Notes: generated by a model from the sequence alone, not told the origin. Numbered from the stretch's first letter, positions 52,388 to 64,000 are shown. The stretch is 64,000 nucleotides of DNA from Caenorhabditis elegans (GCF_000002985.6 NC_003284.9:4898001-4962000); one strand, 5' to 3'. Program-made: numbers and translations.

Positions 52388-55300
52388 ATGGCTTGGAGCG
52401 TGTTTATTTACATCCAGGTAAGAGTTCTAATAGTTCTCAGGAAAAATTCAAAATCTCGGAGGTTCCTAGAAAAATTGTGGTGATTTCTGGCCAGTCTGTT
52501 TTTCGCAATTCCAAGCTTTGGCTGACCTAGTTCCGGTTCTAAATTGCAAAACGAGTGATGTTTCTGTTTCTGTTTCAAAGAGCATTATTTTTTCTTTAAT
52601 GTTGTACATAGTAACTTTTTCTTGCTTTCCGCCTGAGCTTACTCATTTTTAGCTAATTAGGCTATTGGATCATCTGCTTTCTCAGGTTTCATCTGAAAAA
52701 TAATAAGACGACACATTTTTTTGTTGAAGATTTTTGGTCAATGAGGTTTCTTAAAACATAAATATTTGAAAAACAAAAACACAAAACTTATTTCAGCATT
52801 TATTTATTAACATTTTATAGCTCTACATAACAAATGCTTCATTTCCATATTGTATTTCATTTTTTAAAGTTGAAGTAACGACTCTGGTTTTTCTTTTATT
52901 TTATAATATTAAAAATTGCCCCAAAATTCGAATTTATTAACAATACTTATCAAAAATGCCTCAAAAAGTTTTTATGATGGCTTGAAATTGCGTAAAACCC
53001 ATGTATCAGTTGAAGCGGCCTAAAATTGATTTTTATATAATTTTGCTCTTTTTTCATCAAGTATCTACGTTGGTTTAGATACATTTAAACACATATGATA
53101 GGTAGAATAGGTAACCAAATTTAGTCCAATCAGCCTATGAGTACCTAAAATAAAGTAATATTTGGAGATAAGCAACCAAAATATTCAACATTAGACAGTT
53201 AGTAAAACAGTTAACTTCTTGCCGCTGAGTCATGAAGAAAGTTGTATTAGTTTAAGAATTTAGCTGAAATTGAGATAAACAATTTTCGAAAAGTTTTTGA
53301 CAGCGAAACCGTTAGTTCTCTTCACCCCCTCACAATAGAAAAACATATATAACACAAGTACCGTTTGTAAGTTTTCAATTTCCTGTTCCCAAAAAGGTAC
53401 TTCTCAGAAACAATTAGTACTTCAACTAACTCGCCTTTTTTGACATCTTGAAATTGCGTGGAGCAAACGATGAGGTAGGAATGGGTGAATGTGTGACGCG
53501 AGTCCACTTCCTGTGGAGGCACTAGAAACGATTTCGATTCCAATTTGTGTTGTGTGCTGTTGGTGCTCTCTCTAACATTCACCTTATCCTTCTTCTTTTC
53601 TGCTCCAAACTCTTTTCACTTTTCTCGCACTTACTTTTTGTCCTCATCTCCCTACACTCCATACCGTCTACGTCCACTTCCTAATTAAAAGGCTACGCGC
53701 GTGGGATAATAAGAGATGAGGTCCAATTAAAGAAAGAAAGACGGCGCGTTTCGCAAGTGAAGCTCGTTCCTATCCTGAAGCGCAAACATTCCCAACTTTC
53801 AACAATTTAACACCCAATTATTGCAGGCGGCGCTTGGCGGCTCGCTTTGGACGAGTATTTCGACGCCAGAAGGATCGGTCAGTTTGCCGTCCAGCACGAC
53901 TGCCACAATTACATCCACAACGGTCACACCCGTCTGGGTGGCTTCAAAGAACAGTATTCCATTTGCTGACACATTAGGCTCGAACTCTCCACTTTCTGAA
54001 TATTTACCGGTCAAGCTATGTCTGGGTATACACGATGTATTTATTGCATTATTTCTGGTGAGTATCTTTTAAAATAATTTCTTAAAAACCTTTTTAAAAA
54101 CTTGCAGGTAATGCTAATTCTGCTAACAATATTTGGTAATATTCTGGTGGTTCTCTCGGTGGTTGTTTACAAACGAATGAGAACGTTCACAAATATATTG
54201 CTCACTTCTCTAGCCACAGCCGACTTGCTTGTCGGGCTCATAGTTATGCCTATGTCACTTTTGGACCTTTTGCATAATCATCGATGGCCGCTTGGTACGT
54301 TCAGACAAGAAAGATGAGATTAGACTTGAAAATAGGAAGTGATGTGTGTATAGATATGTCAAAATAGCAACATTTTCGGGAAGTGCAATTGGTCAACTTT
54401 AATCAATTAATTCTCGATAATTTGTAGACTCTGTGAGAGCTAAAAGTAACAAATTAATATTTTAAAGCTGCCTTTCGCTTTGATTTTATGGAGTATCAAA
54501 ATTAAACCGCATAATATAATAATATAAACAGTTTTTAACAAAAGATTTACAGACTCAAAATGTGCCCACAGTCACTATTTTTGTAATGACTCTTCTCGAA
54601 AATGTTCTGAAACAGTTCACGGGTTTGAAAAATTGGTTTATTTTAACTAAAACCCCTGTCGGAATTTAACATTTACTGTCAATGTTTTGCCTATTTTGAT
54701 AATGTATTTTTCTTTATATCTTAGATATATGTAGATACATTTTAAACCGATAGGTAATTGTTTTCGGCTTAACATGCATTTAAGTTTATGAATAAACAAG
54801 AGAAAAGCGGATAAAGTTGGCCATATATGCAAACTTTAACTAATTGTTTACCAGTTCCAAATTAGAGATTTTGACTGAAACATTTTTCAAACTTAAAAAA
54901 ATAATTTTTCAAAATTTTGAAACCCCATAAGAAATTTTTGTGAAAATGTTTTACAGTTTCACAAAATATCGTTTGAACATATTATAGTCTACAAAATCAA
55001 AAATCCCAGAACCGAAACCCATTTTTTGATTGCCAGTATCATCAATTTTTTATATTTCTTATTTTATTTTCAGGTCGATTTCTATGTCGAATGTGGGCCA
55101 CATCGGATGTTCTTCTATGCACAGCTAGTATTCTCAATCTCTGTGTTATCAGTCTCGATCGCTATTTTGCAATAACATCACCGCTCAAATACCCGAGAAC
55201 AAGGTAGTCTTTTGTTTTCTTTTCTCCCCGCCCTCCCCCCATCGTCGTTTTTTCCAATCGAGCTCTTGTTCTTGTAAGAGTGCGCGGGTAAAAAAACGAG

Positions 55301-57133
55301 TGAAAAATAAAATAAAAAAGAAGGAGAAAAAAGGAAAATCAAAAAGAAAAACAGATGAGGCGGACGCGGCCCAATATCACGCTTCACTGGTCCTGCCAAT
55401 CTAAAATTAACTCGATAAACGGACTCTTCTCCCCACTCGGCAACAATAAGAAATTCTCCGCCATTGAATGTTGCTGTGCGGAGGATCTTTTGTTTTTATT
55501 TTATTTCTGGATGTGAACTTATATAACAAAACAATAAGGAAATGAGAGACACCGGAACTAAAAAATTGATTTCAGATCTCGGAAAATGGCAGCAGGACTT
55601 TTAACAGCTGTTTGGGCAATTTCATTCGTAGTCTGCAGCCCGCCATGGGTAATTCCAAGTTGGAATTTATTTATCGACAACAATAACAATACGGGATCAA
55701 GTGAAGATTTCAAGTGCGCATATTCTCCATCAGTTGCGTATCGGATATACAGTGCTCTTGGGAGCTTTTACCTTCCACTACTTGTCATGCTATTTGTTTA
55801 TTTCAAAATATTCCGTGTAGCTTCTGAACGCGAAGCTCTCATGAGGCAATCCGTCGGCACATGTCGGCTCAGCAATCGACTTACCAAAACTCAGCAGAAA
55901 AATCAAAGGAACAATTTAAGGTGAGCTTGACTAGGCCAGACACCTACTTGAAATGCATGAAGCTCTACCACATCCGGTTTATTTCTCTTCAATTTTCTTC
56001 CTTTTGCAGAACTGCAAGTGCACCTCACTCACGTACACGAGTTCAAGTCAATCACAATTGCGGTCGAGTTAACTACTCGGTTAGACCGGTGGAATATGCA
56101 AAGTGAGGAAGGATTTAAATGGCTAATTTTTAAAGTTATAAAACTTCCAGCCGAGTTGAGAATTCATTAAAGCCAAGCCACGAGAGATTTGACTCCACAG
56201 ACTGCGAGGATTCCCCGCCGAATGGGGATAGTTTAGAAGCAGGAACTACGTGCAATGTAATAAGTTTTTTTCATTTTTCCTTCTCTTTAAAATTATAATT
56301 GAGTCGTCATGTGATGACTCTTTATGAATCGGATTTCATTCCTAATGAGCCAACACTTTTCCTTTTTAGATCTCCATGTCCCTGGTGACCAACTCGCCTC
56401 CAAATGGATTACAAAAAGAGGCTAAAAACTCAATGGAGCGAGAATGTCATTCGCTGGCTGACATTGTCAACAGCGCGGACACTCCTGTGCGGAAGAACAC
56501 CGAAGTCGGCGTAGCTCCGTCGTTGAGCAAAAGAGCCAGACAATGCAACGCGAGGCTGCAGCCTAATAACTTACTTCAAAAGGTTCGGAAACAGGCGAAA
56601 GCAAAAAGAAAACAGGAAAACTCAATTGTTTCGTTTCAGGCTCACGAGCATTATCAAATTAACGGTCCCGGCAAAGCTGTTCGTGGCTCGAAAGAAAAAA
56701 TGGTGTATATGAGAGAACGAAAGGCACTGAAAACTATAGGAATCGTGGTTTTAGGTAAGTTTTTTGCACATATATGAGAATTTCTGAGGGACTAACTTTC
56801 AACTTACAGGATTCATTATCTGCTGGATGCCATTTTTCATTATGTACCTAGTAGAAGTTTTCATTTCGGATCCAGTCGCCGAATCACCAATTTATAGAAT
56901 CACTTCTGAGTTCTTCCTGTGGCTTGGGTACTCCAATTCGGTAAATTACAATAAAATATCGTAAAAATTTGCAGTAACTAGAAATTTTCCAGGTTCTCAA
57001 CCCCATCATTTACACCATGTATAATGGAGATTTCCGGCGGTGCTTCCGCGATCTTCTCTCCTTCGGATGCGTTCAACATCATAGGCGTACGATGAGCGTC
57101 AAGAAACTTCATCAGCAATCGACAATATTCTAA
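52388..57133 (+). CDS. tyra-3: Aminergic GPCR, tyramine-receptor type
   Basis: Exons: 52388-52417 (proposed first), 53827-54057, 54108-54294, 55074-55203, 55576-55920, 56010-56102, 56151-56256, 56370-56754, 56810-56940, 56993-57133; 592 aa, all in phase. TM1 has GNILVV, TM2 [11 protein letters not shown]3 [11 protein letters not shown] (amine-binding Asp) ending DRYFAI, TM5 [11 protein letters not shown]6 IICWMPFFI and TM7 [12 protein letters not shown]. The third intracellular loop is very long (from about residue 310 to 490) and the cytoplasmic tail is short. NNT in the second extracellular loop is a potential glycosylation site. The family couples biogenic amines to G proteins; tyramine as ligand follows from the identification as C. 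elegans TYRA-3, whose natural variants affect foraging decisions. The first exon ([10 protein letters not shown], then GTAAGA) fits phase 0 but other 5' exons may exist; the exon at 53827 certainly needs an upstream start. Confidence 0.92.
52418..53826 (+). other. First intron of tyra-3 (proposed)
   Basis: 1.4 kb. The last part (about 53580-53790) is CT-rich, then GC-elevated (GGCTACGCGCGTGGG), and could be an internal promoter for a shorter transcript. No additional in-phase ATG exon was found there. Confidence 0.4.
56583..56639 (+). other. tyra-3: Optional in-frame intron in tyra-3 third loop
   Basis: Within the large exon 56370-56754, a 57-nt stretch begins CAAAAG|GTTCGG and ends TTCGTTTCAG|GC. 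It is divisible by three and open, encoding 19 residues, mostly basic ([10 protein letters not shown]). Retention or removal gives two receptor forms (592 and 573 aa). The acceptor is close to the strong nematode consensus, so removal is likely in at least some transcripts. Confidence 0.7.
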
Positions 57134-57686
57134 AACTTAATCAATTTCTAGTTTAAAAAGTACTACTGGGTTCTCCCCCCGATCTCATTTGTATTGAAAA
57201 TTCCCTTCCAAAAATCCAAACGGTTCAAATTGAACTTCAATTGTTCTTTATTCTAAACCAAGTTTAATTGCGAGTTGATTTCCCCTCTCCCGTTTTTCTT
57301 TCTTTTACCAAACAGATTTTTTATAAAACAATAATATCAACAAAAAAAAACTATGTTTTGTTTTCTCTGTTTTTGCGGCAAGTTCGACACAATTTGCGAC
57401 TTTTTGCTTCCGTTGAAAGTTGTATTTATCCCTTGAATACCTACCACTATTGTCTGTTGTGAAAACAGGCAGAGAAACACTCATTTTAAGATTAATAGGG
57501 CACGTTGAAAAACAACACATCAATCGTAGCATATGACTTGGATTATTGCAAAGAATAGGCTTGTTTTTTTTGTGAATTCAGGAAATTTTTTTGTTTAGAA
57601 GGCATTAAATTGCTTTCGAAATTTTTCGGGTGAAACTTTTTTCAAACAACCGGGATTAAAAGCTTTCCCAAAATTTTGTCATTGGT

Positions 57687-57692
57687 AATAAA
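57687..57692 (+). terminator. tyra-3: Polyadenylation signal, tyra-3
   Basis: AATAAA 554 nt after the tyra-3 stop. It is the first canonical signal seen downstream. Confidence 0.5.
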
Positions 57693-59074
57693 ATATTAGA
57701 ATTATCCGGTTTTTCTTTGGAAATGCCAAATTCTGACCTAGTTCAAAGCATTCTAAAAATATGCACTATGGCGAAACTTGACCGAAACTTCTGGGTGGTC
57801 ATACAAAATCAAATTTAAACTTGTTGGAAAACGTTCTCAGGGTGATTGTGTTATCTCAAAGTTATAGGAAGCACAAATATGATTTAAAAAATTAAACATT
57901 TATCGAAATTAGAGTATTGACAGTTACAAAATGTAATACAAATCATACAAACATGGAGTTATGAAAGTGGAATTTTATTTAAAAAATTTCTGTTTTTTTA
58001 ACAGTAATTGCAATTGTTCAGATAAAGTTTCAAAATTTTGTCGCTCACGTTTTTGTTAGACGGCAGTAAGTTAGAAAAATCGGAAAAAAATACCATCACT
58101 TGAATCAGATGTATATCGGTCCCACGCTAGACAAAAAAAATTGCCAAATCATAAGGTAAAGCTCAGGAATTTCTCGAGATTTCAAAGATTGAAATATAGT
58201 GTCAGCAATGAAATATTGAAACCTATCTGAGTTTCACTTACCTAGTTGGCAATTTTTATATTTGGCTTGATTACAGAAATACAGCATCTACTTCCCTCTT
58301 AATGTATTTCACAATATTTTTCCGTTACTAACTTAAAAATGGTACCAATACCACACTGTATTTTGAAATATTAAAATGTGCAGTTAAACTAGCAGAAATT
58401 TTTTAAAAATTACTCCTAAAGTAAACTTGCTTTTTTCAAAAACTACTTGTGACACTGTAAAATAATTTAAAATTTTCAAAAGTTTAAATTCTCCAAAAAT
58501 CCGCCAATTTAAAGTATTTTGACTAAATTTTTTAAAACTTAATTTAATGTATATAATGTGGTTATTTTGTGTGTCTACATATTGTTTAAGCATAGCATGC
58601 GCAATTATGGTAATCAATAAAGTTTTGGTTTTTGAAATCATAGTATTGGGGGTACTGTAAGGGCACGGTAAGAGTACTGTAGAACTACGTAGCTTGAATA
58701 AAAGTTTCAGCTGAAGAACTCCTTGCCCGCGCCGGAGGTTCAAAAATGAGAAAGTTTTTGTGATTTTTGTACTTTGTCGGTTTTGAATCAATCTCTCCCC
58801 ACATCAAAAAAGCGTTTGAAAACAACGCATTCTTATTTACCTTTTTTTAAAGCATATTATGGAAAAAATTTTATTTCACCTGACATTAAAATAATCGTAG
58901 AAGATGGAATTTTGGAAAATTCGCAGTTGTCATTTTTTATGATCGTGTGACTCAATTGTTTGGTGCTCTAAATATTCAGTGATCGTCGTGTGATTTGATG
59001 TGATGCATTAGTTTGAATACAAAATGAAAAATCTGCAAAATTTGAAACCCTCATCATTTTTTTCCAAACTATAA

Positions 59075-60299
59075 ACATTCTCAATTTGCCACAACACTAA
59101 GTTGTTTACTGCCCACCACGACAACATTCATAAATGTGACGGACCAAGCGTCTGCATGATGGATGGTTGAAGTTGATCGTTTGATTGTTTTCCAGGTGAT
59201 GGGCTTCATGATAAACCCTTTGATTATTGCCAGAGCCCCTCCTCGAACAATGGGATATTTTTTTGGTCCACTGTTGCCGGGCCCCAAGATCCCGAAGCGT
59301 TTACGACACCCACCATCACTCCTATTTACTACCGTGCCTGTGGAGAAGAAGAAGAAGAAATGTAATGAGGAAGAGTGTTAAAAGAGGAGCAGGAGGCGAT
59401 CTTGTGGAGACGAAACATTCGGAGTGGCAGGAGGACGGCGGCGACAAGAGCATTACACACATTGGCAAATAGCAAAAAGATTGCAAGTTGTGAGGAGATT
59501 GAGAGATGCCGTGCTGCTGATCGGAGACGATTTCTTGGAAACTCCCCGGGTGCCTGCAAGATACTCTGTGATAGTGGATAGGGAGACAGACGGCAAAAGA
59601 CATACAATAGATCAAGAAAGACGGAGAGCTGCTCCCGACCAACCAATTTTTCAAGTAACCCCTCGTTTGGATCACTTTTTCAAACGAACACCACCAAGGC
59701 AAATTGGTTCCAGAAATCGGAAGAGATCAAATAAAAATAAACTATTAAAAGTACAAGCAACCTTTCATAATCGCTACATTTCTTAAATAAGGTATGGCTA
59801 ACACCCTTGGCCGACACAATCTCCATCTCTAGAGTTGAAATGCGACGAGCGGGGGTAAATGAGAAACCTGTAATTATGGTGTCAATTGTCGGTGCATCTT
59901 ATTTTTTATCTACGTTTGGGAATCAAGTCAACCGGGGAATCTGACCCCTTCCGTTTGGTCACCCTCTTCTTCTTGTGTTTCTCGATGCCAGAAATATATC
60001 TCTTCCTGCTTTTCCTGATCAAAAAACTAGGAACAGGTACAATCACGTCGAAAATCGGCAGCCACATGCTCGTCAGTGTAATTTATATTCAAAATGGCAA
60101 GTGTTGTAGTTTGTTGGACAAAAATGTACGGGAAAAAATGAGATGGTCGTTAAATCCGTCTTCAAACAGTCAAACAGTGTGGTTCGGGAAGGACACTTTT
60201 ACTGTAGTTTTCGGAGCAATGTTAAGCTTCAAAGTTAGCGTTGAGACAATAATACATAAGATAATTAAACTCTATGATGTTAGATGTAGTGAAGTTTAA
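59075..60299 (+). other. Unresolved gene-like region (uncharacterised gene or pseudogene)
   Basis: Higher GC and long open frames than the surroundings. Three protein-like pieces are visible: about 59075-59364, with Cys-rich and acidic segments (KCDGPSVCMMDG, then after a 30-nt stop-containing gap PFDYCQSPSSNNG and ending GEEEEEM); about 59424-59786 (KRLQVVRRLRDAVLLIGDD and DHFFKRTPP, basic C-terminus); and about 59886-60299 (CCSLLDKNVREKMRWSLNP). No pair joins with an intron of normal length: the apparent introns would be about 24-30 nt, below the usual minimum. I do not recognise any domain. It could be a decayed gene, a gene with structure I cannot resolve, or chance open frames in purine-rich DNA. 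Confidence 0.3.
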
Positions 60300-60994
60300 T
60301 TTGGTATAACTTATTTGACGATGTTCATTAAAAATGTTTTCACATCCTTAAGAAACACTTGGAGTAGTACCCTTTTGTTTCAAAATGATGATATATGTAT
60401 GTGTTTAATTGTGGAAATTTTTAGCCAAAATGTTGATCAGTTGCCAAGCTTTTCACAATTAGGTTTTTGGGAAGTTTGAAGCATATCATCTTTGCAGGAT
60501 TTTTTGGGCAATTTACTAAACTATTAGTAACAACAAGTAACAAAAACTAAGTGATTGCCATTTTTAGATTGCAAGTACACATTTTTCAATGATTGTATGA
60601 AAATTTACTATTTGTGTTGAATCTGGACGTTACTCTACCTTTAAGTGTTTGAAAAATTTTCAAATTTCTAGATTTATTGTGGGACAATGTTTGCAAAGTT
60701 GAAATTTTTCTTGTCTAAAATCTTGTAAAAATTTGAAATTTCCAAATATTTCAGATTAATTTGAATTTCTCTAAAACATCAACCCCATTAAAATGATACT
60801 TAAGGCTCAGTAACTGAAAGTTGGCAATTTCTTGACATTTTCAATTTTTGTCTCGCACCTCTGATATACATTGGTGATCATAAAAGTTCAGACTTTTCAT
60901 AAACCTTGGGAATTTTGACATTGTGTTAGTGTAAACTCAAGCTGCGGTGTTCAAAATTTTCCAGTTTACCAATTCTGAGAAAGTCTGAAACGAG

Positions 60995-61016
60995 CACACA
61001 CACACACACACACACA
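60995..61016. repeat. CA dinucleotide microsatellite
   Basis: Eleven perfect CA repeats. Confidence 0.95.
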
Positions 61017-61419
61017 ATGTGCTCTTAAGAATGAAGAGTAGACAGCAAGTGTGTATAAACATGCCATAGTGTATTGAAAGAACCTATAGTGCATTTGTGC
61101 TTTATGGTGGGCATGAAGTGATGTCATCTGATCCCTTGTTGGGTCAATCGTTCTCACAAAAAAAAGCTGTGGAACACATTCGTAAACAGAACGTCGATGC
61201 CCCCCGTTTCTGAATCATCAGTGACATTTTACTTCATTTCTAAACATAACATTTCCTTTTTTTTGCCTTCCGTCATTGTTTCTCATATTTTTCTATACGA
61301 CGATTACTCATCAAAAGAGGACACGCTTCATGTTTTGTAACGAAATGGAAAACTATTTTTTTGTTCTTATTCGGGAAAAGTTGGATGTGAAACATTGGGA
61401 GAACACCGCGCACGGTTGA

Positions 61420-61437
61420 GGGGGGGGGGGGGGGGGG
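61420..61437. repeat. Poly-G tract (18 nt)
   Basis: An uninterrupted run of 18 guanines on the plus strand, 1.2 kb upstream of the act-4 start. It is the same class of sequence as the poly-C tract at 1884-1902. Confidence 0.95.
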
Positions 61438-62533
61438 AAGAGGAAACCAATTTGACCACTATGTTTTGAAAAAAAAAGAATCTCAATGAGTTTTCTGGGT
61501 GATACTAATTAAATTGCGAACCCATTTAATCAGGTCCCTCTTTCTCGGCACTTTGTTCGTTTTCTTCGCAACCAATAAAACTGGACCCCGAGAGGTAACA
61601 TGTTGTTGATGGTTCCTGATGATGCTCCGCTCTTCCCGCTTCTCATCTCCCCCGCATTGTGCAGTTGAAAGCAAAACTTGCAGTGTAACACCGAGAAAGC
61701 AGGGCAGCTAATTCAATGGAAACAATTCAAACTTTTTGGAGAAAAAAAATCTAAACCCTCTCGCTCAAAGATTATATTCCGGCGGAATACAGAAAAAAAA
61801 AACAAATTGTTGAATCATATAAATTCAAAAATCGAACATGTGACAATATCCAAGAATAGAAATTGATGACTAATACAATTTTCAGAAATTTTGCTTTGTT
61901 GTGATTTGAAACAAAATCATTTTCAGATATACTTTGAAGTACAAAAAGTGTTGAAAACATGAGGAATTTTCCTTTAACACTGGCACGTCATGCTCCACTT
62001 TGACAAAATACGTGTCAAATTTTTTTCTACATTTGAACATTGAATCATTTCTTAATAAAACTAGAGACCATCGATATATTGGAAAATACGGTTCCTTCAT
62101 TACCAACTTACAGTTAAAAAACCTCGCTTTTCCTGATATTGATGACAAAAAGATTAATTCTAGATTCGAATATATCACTAAGTATGGCAAGAAAAGAGTT
62201 CTGAGAACATCTTTAGTCTGCAGTGCCACGACGTCTGCAATTGTTTTGCAACATTAAAATCTTACGGTTCCTTATCAAATTATCCCTTAAAAACCGAACG
62301 GCCGTTCGCTTTTCACTGACCAATTTCATAATTACAAAACATTTTTAGGCGTTTTTCTCACGTTGCGCTCTGCCGAACGCCTCATCTTCGAGGCGGGAAG
62401 GCGCGACGCGGTCCCCCAATTCAAATTTTCCAGGACACCACCACCACACTGTTTTTCCCTCCGTGTCCCGCCCTTCCGAGGACCGTCTGTCGGATGGCCG
62501 CTCTCCAGTATTCCCTCAATCCCTCATTCGGTT

Positions 62534-62597
62534 GGGCGGGGCCAGCCGACCAATGGCAAAGAGCGGCGCGGACGCGTCGCGTGCAGCAGTATAAATA
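62534..62597 (+). promoter_or_regulatory. act-4: act-4 core promoter: GC box, CCAAT, TATA
   Basis: GGGCGGGGC at 62534-62542, CCAAT at 62550-62554 and TATAAATA at 62590-62597 lie in order upstream of the actin start codon. The TATA box is 65 nt from the ATG, which gives a short leader. A ctttcag at 62644-62650 just before the ATG could be a trans-splice acceptor; I recall that act-4, unlike the act-1/2/3 cluster, was reported not to be trans-spliced. Confidence 0.75.
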
Positions 62598-62661
62598 GGC
62601 CACGAGAGGCAGAGTTGTGCACTGGTTTTTCACTAGGCACCCGCTTTCAGTTCCCAAAAAA

Positions 62662-62718
62662 ATGTGTGACGACGAGGTTGCCGCTCTTGTGGTGGACAAT
62701 GGATCCGGAATGTGCAAG
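62662..62718 (+). CDS. act-4: Actin, first coding exon (partial gene)
   Basis: ATG at 62662 opens 19 codons reading MCDDEVAALVVDNGSGMCK, the conserved N-terminus of actin with Cys2 followed by acidic residues and the phosphate-binding loop DNGSG. The exon ends at AAG|GTGAGT with phase 0. An intron after about codon 19 is the position I remember for act-4; the clustered actin genes have theirs further downstream. The rest of the gene lies beyond the right edge. Actin polymerises into filaments for muscle and cytoskeletal functions. Confidence 0.95.
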
Positions 62719-64000
62719 GTGAGTTGATAACATTTGAATAATTCTAATTAGGGACAAAGGTTTAAAACAATATTATGCAATCTTAACTGCTCTAGAAACA
62801 TTTGAATATAAGATTTAGAAATTTTGGAAAATTTTATTTTGTTAGTTTTAACTGCGCTTATTCCAACTCCATGTCTCAAATTTACTTTTCATTTGGGTTT
62901 AAAATTTCCAACAACCTAGGAATAATTCCATTGCATTGTATAAAAAGTTGTTTCCCTGCCGCATAAGGATTTTGAATTTCTATTCCTTCTCAACGTTTCG
63001 ATTTGCATTGTTTCGCAAATAATTATGGCAACAGTTGTAGTAGTAGTGGGTGGTGATTCATATCGTCCGTCAACACCTGCGCGCGGTCACTCGCTCCCTC
63101 CCATTTTCAAATCTGGCGCCACGCGCCCCTTTTTCATCCCACTGGGAGAATATGTAAGGGGGGGGAAGAAAAAAGGAATCGTCGCAAGGATATGTTTTTA
63201 GTGTATGTAGAGTATTGTTGGAGAGGGGCCAACCCGACCCCGACCCGATGCGCATTTGCAATGGTGTGTGAGGAGAGGCCGTCCGTTGAGGGAACGTCCG
63301 CGACGTTTCCTTCGTACAATGGGATATATCACGACCAGCCAACAGTAGTGTAATGCACATTCCGAGAGGGCAGTGGCAATAGTTGAATAGAGATTTCGCC
63401 AGTAGATTAGCAACCCCATAAGATAGAAAGAGAGGCAAACCATTCAACAAGAACAGCGATTTTTTTCGTCGTCAAAAGCCAGTAGTTTTTTGTCTATCCA
63501 CGACGGGTATCTTTATTTGCAACCACCTCACTTTGCAATCCTCATTAAGTATAATTTGGGAACGAAGAAGCGCAACGCGAACATCAATTATCCGCACCAC
63601 CCTCAATAGTGCTACTTGGCTAATTTGTGGCCCTAGGAAACAAGATGTGTGTGAGTGTCTGAGAGTGTGAGATTCCGATGGTATTGGCGAACCCTTCCCG
63701 GATTTATTTATATATATGTGTCAGAAAAGAGGCTGCCGCTAATCGCTAATCTTGACAGTGTGTTGGTCAAGTGTGCCCTTGTATCCTCCTCGCATCACTG
63801 TATGCAGGGCGGCGGTTTCCCTCCATTCGGCCTCTCTTGTTGAATGACTACCACCACGCCAACAGCCGAACGGATGGGAGACGGATAGGACACAAGAAGG
63901 GACGGACGGACTGTCAAGGCCAAGAAATGCCACCTTTTGTCAATCCTCACTATATTGATTGATAGAAATGAATATGCGCAATCTAGACATGAGAGTCCGA
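62719..64000 (+). other. First intron of act-4 (continues past the window)
   Basis: At least 1.28 kb, unusually long for an actin intron in this genome. From about 63040 it becomes GC-elevated with CT- and G-rich patches (CCTGCGCGCGGTCACTCGC near 63075, GGGGGGGAAG near 63160). It contains no actin coding sequence. It is a candidate enhancer or alternative promoter. Confidence 0.6.

Larger units (their letters stand above)
57134..62500. other. Intergenic region between tyra-3 and act-4
   Basis: 5.4 kb, mostly AT-rich. It contains a probable dispersed-repeat fragment near 58650-58710 with GTACTGTA repeated, an unresolved gene-like patch at 59.08-60.3 kb, a CA microsatellite at 60995-61016 and an 18-G tract at 61420-61437. 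Confidence 0.5.

Noticed and set aside
61882..62257. Overlapping open frames of 115 (minus) and 85 (plus) codons upstream of act-4.
   Set aside because: Low complexity, mutually overlapping on opposite strands, no start or splice context.

Overview
This window looks like a nematode autosome- or X-type chromosome segment: about 35% GC, short introns (many 43-50 nt) with TTTCAG-type acceptors, compact multi-exon genes on both strands and AT-rich spacers with small inverted repeats. The order of recognisable genes (a cytoplasmic intermediate filament gene, a BAAT-type acyl-CoA thioesterase, an MFS transporter, a tyramine-receptor-like GPCR and an actin gene) matches what I remember of the Caenorhabditis elegans X chromosome around ifa-4 / pes-22 / tyra-3 / act-4. 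That identification is from memory and was not searched. Exon boundaries below were worked out by hand from reading frame, phase and splice consensus. For the five genes contained in the window, every exon junction keeps phase.

Layout. 1-2801 (minus): the 5' end of a protein kinase gene that runs off the left edge. 2.8-9.3 kb: intergenic DNA with repeats and a pyrimidine-rich promoter-like stretch. 9292-13984 (plus): an N-terminal-RA-domain RASSF7/8-like gene in 7 exons (323 aa). 14612-17976 (minus): a cytoplasmic intermediate filament gene, ifa-4, in 10 exons (575 aa), convergent with the RASSF gene, plus an apparent internal first exon that would make a tail-only protein. 18-21 kb: intergenic. 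21055-22979 (minus): a BAAT/ACOT-family thioesterase in 9 exons (431 aa) with a Ser-Asp-His triad and a C-terminal peroxisomal signal. 23973-31751 (minus): pes-22, a monocarboxylate-transporter-like MFS protein in 13 exons (782 aa). 31.8-52.4 kb: about 20 kb with no supportable gene, holding a Tc1-related fold-back element, duplicated and tandem repeats and several GC- or CT-rich islands that look regulatory. 52388-57133 (plus): tyra-3, an aminergic GPCR in 10 exons. 57.1-62.6 kb: intergenic, with an unresolved gene-like patch at 59-60.3 kb. 62662 onward (plus): the promoter, first coding exon and the start of the long first intron of act-4.

The genes are not a functional cluster and there is no sign of an operon. 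The intermediate filament, actin, kinase and RASSF proteins would act in cell architecture and signalling, the thioesterase in peroxisomal acyl-CoA metabolism, PES-22 in solute transport and TYRA-3 in biogenic-amine signalling. The points most worth a second look are the candidate tail-only filament isoform, an in-frame 57-nt optional intron in the TYRA-3 third loop, several 3' splice sites ending in AAG or GAG, an 831-bp palindromic Tc1-like element with TA duplication, two long G/C homopolymers, and islands inside the 20-kb spacer upstream of tyra-3.
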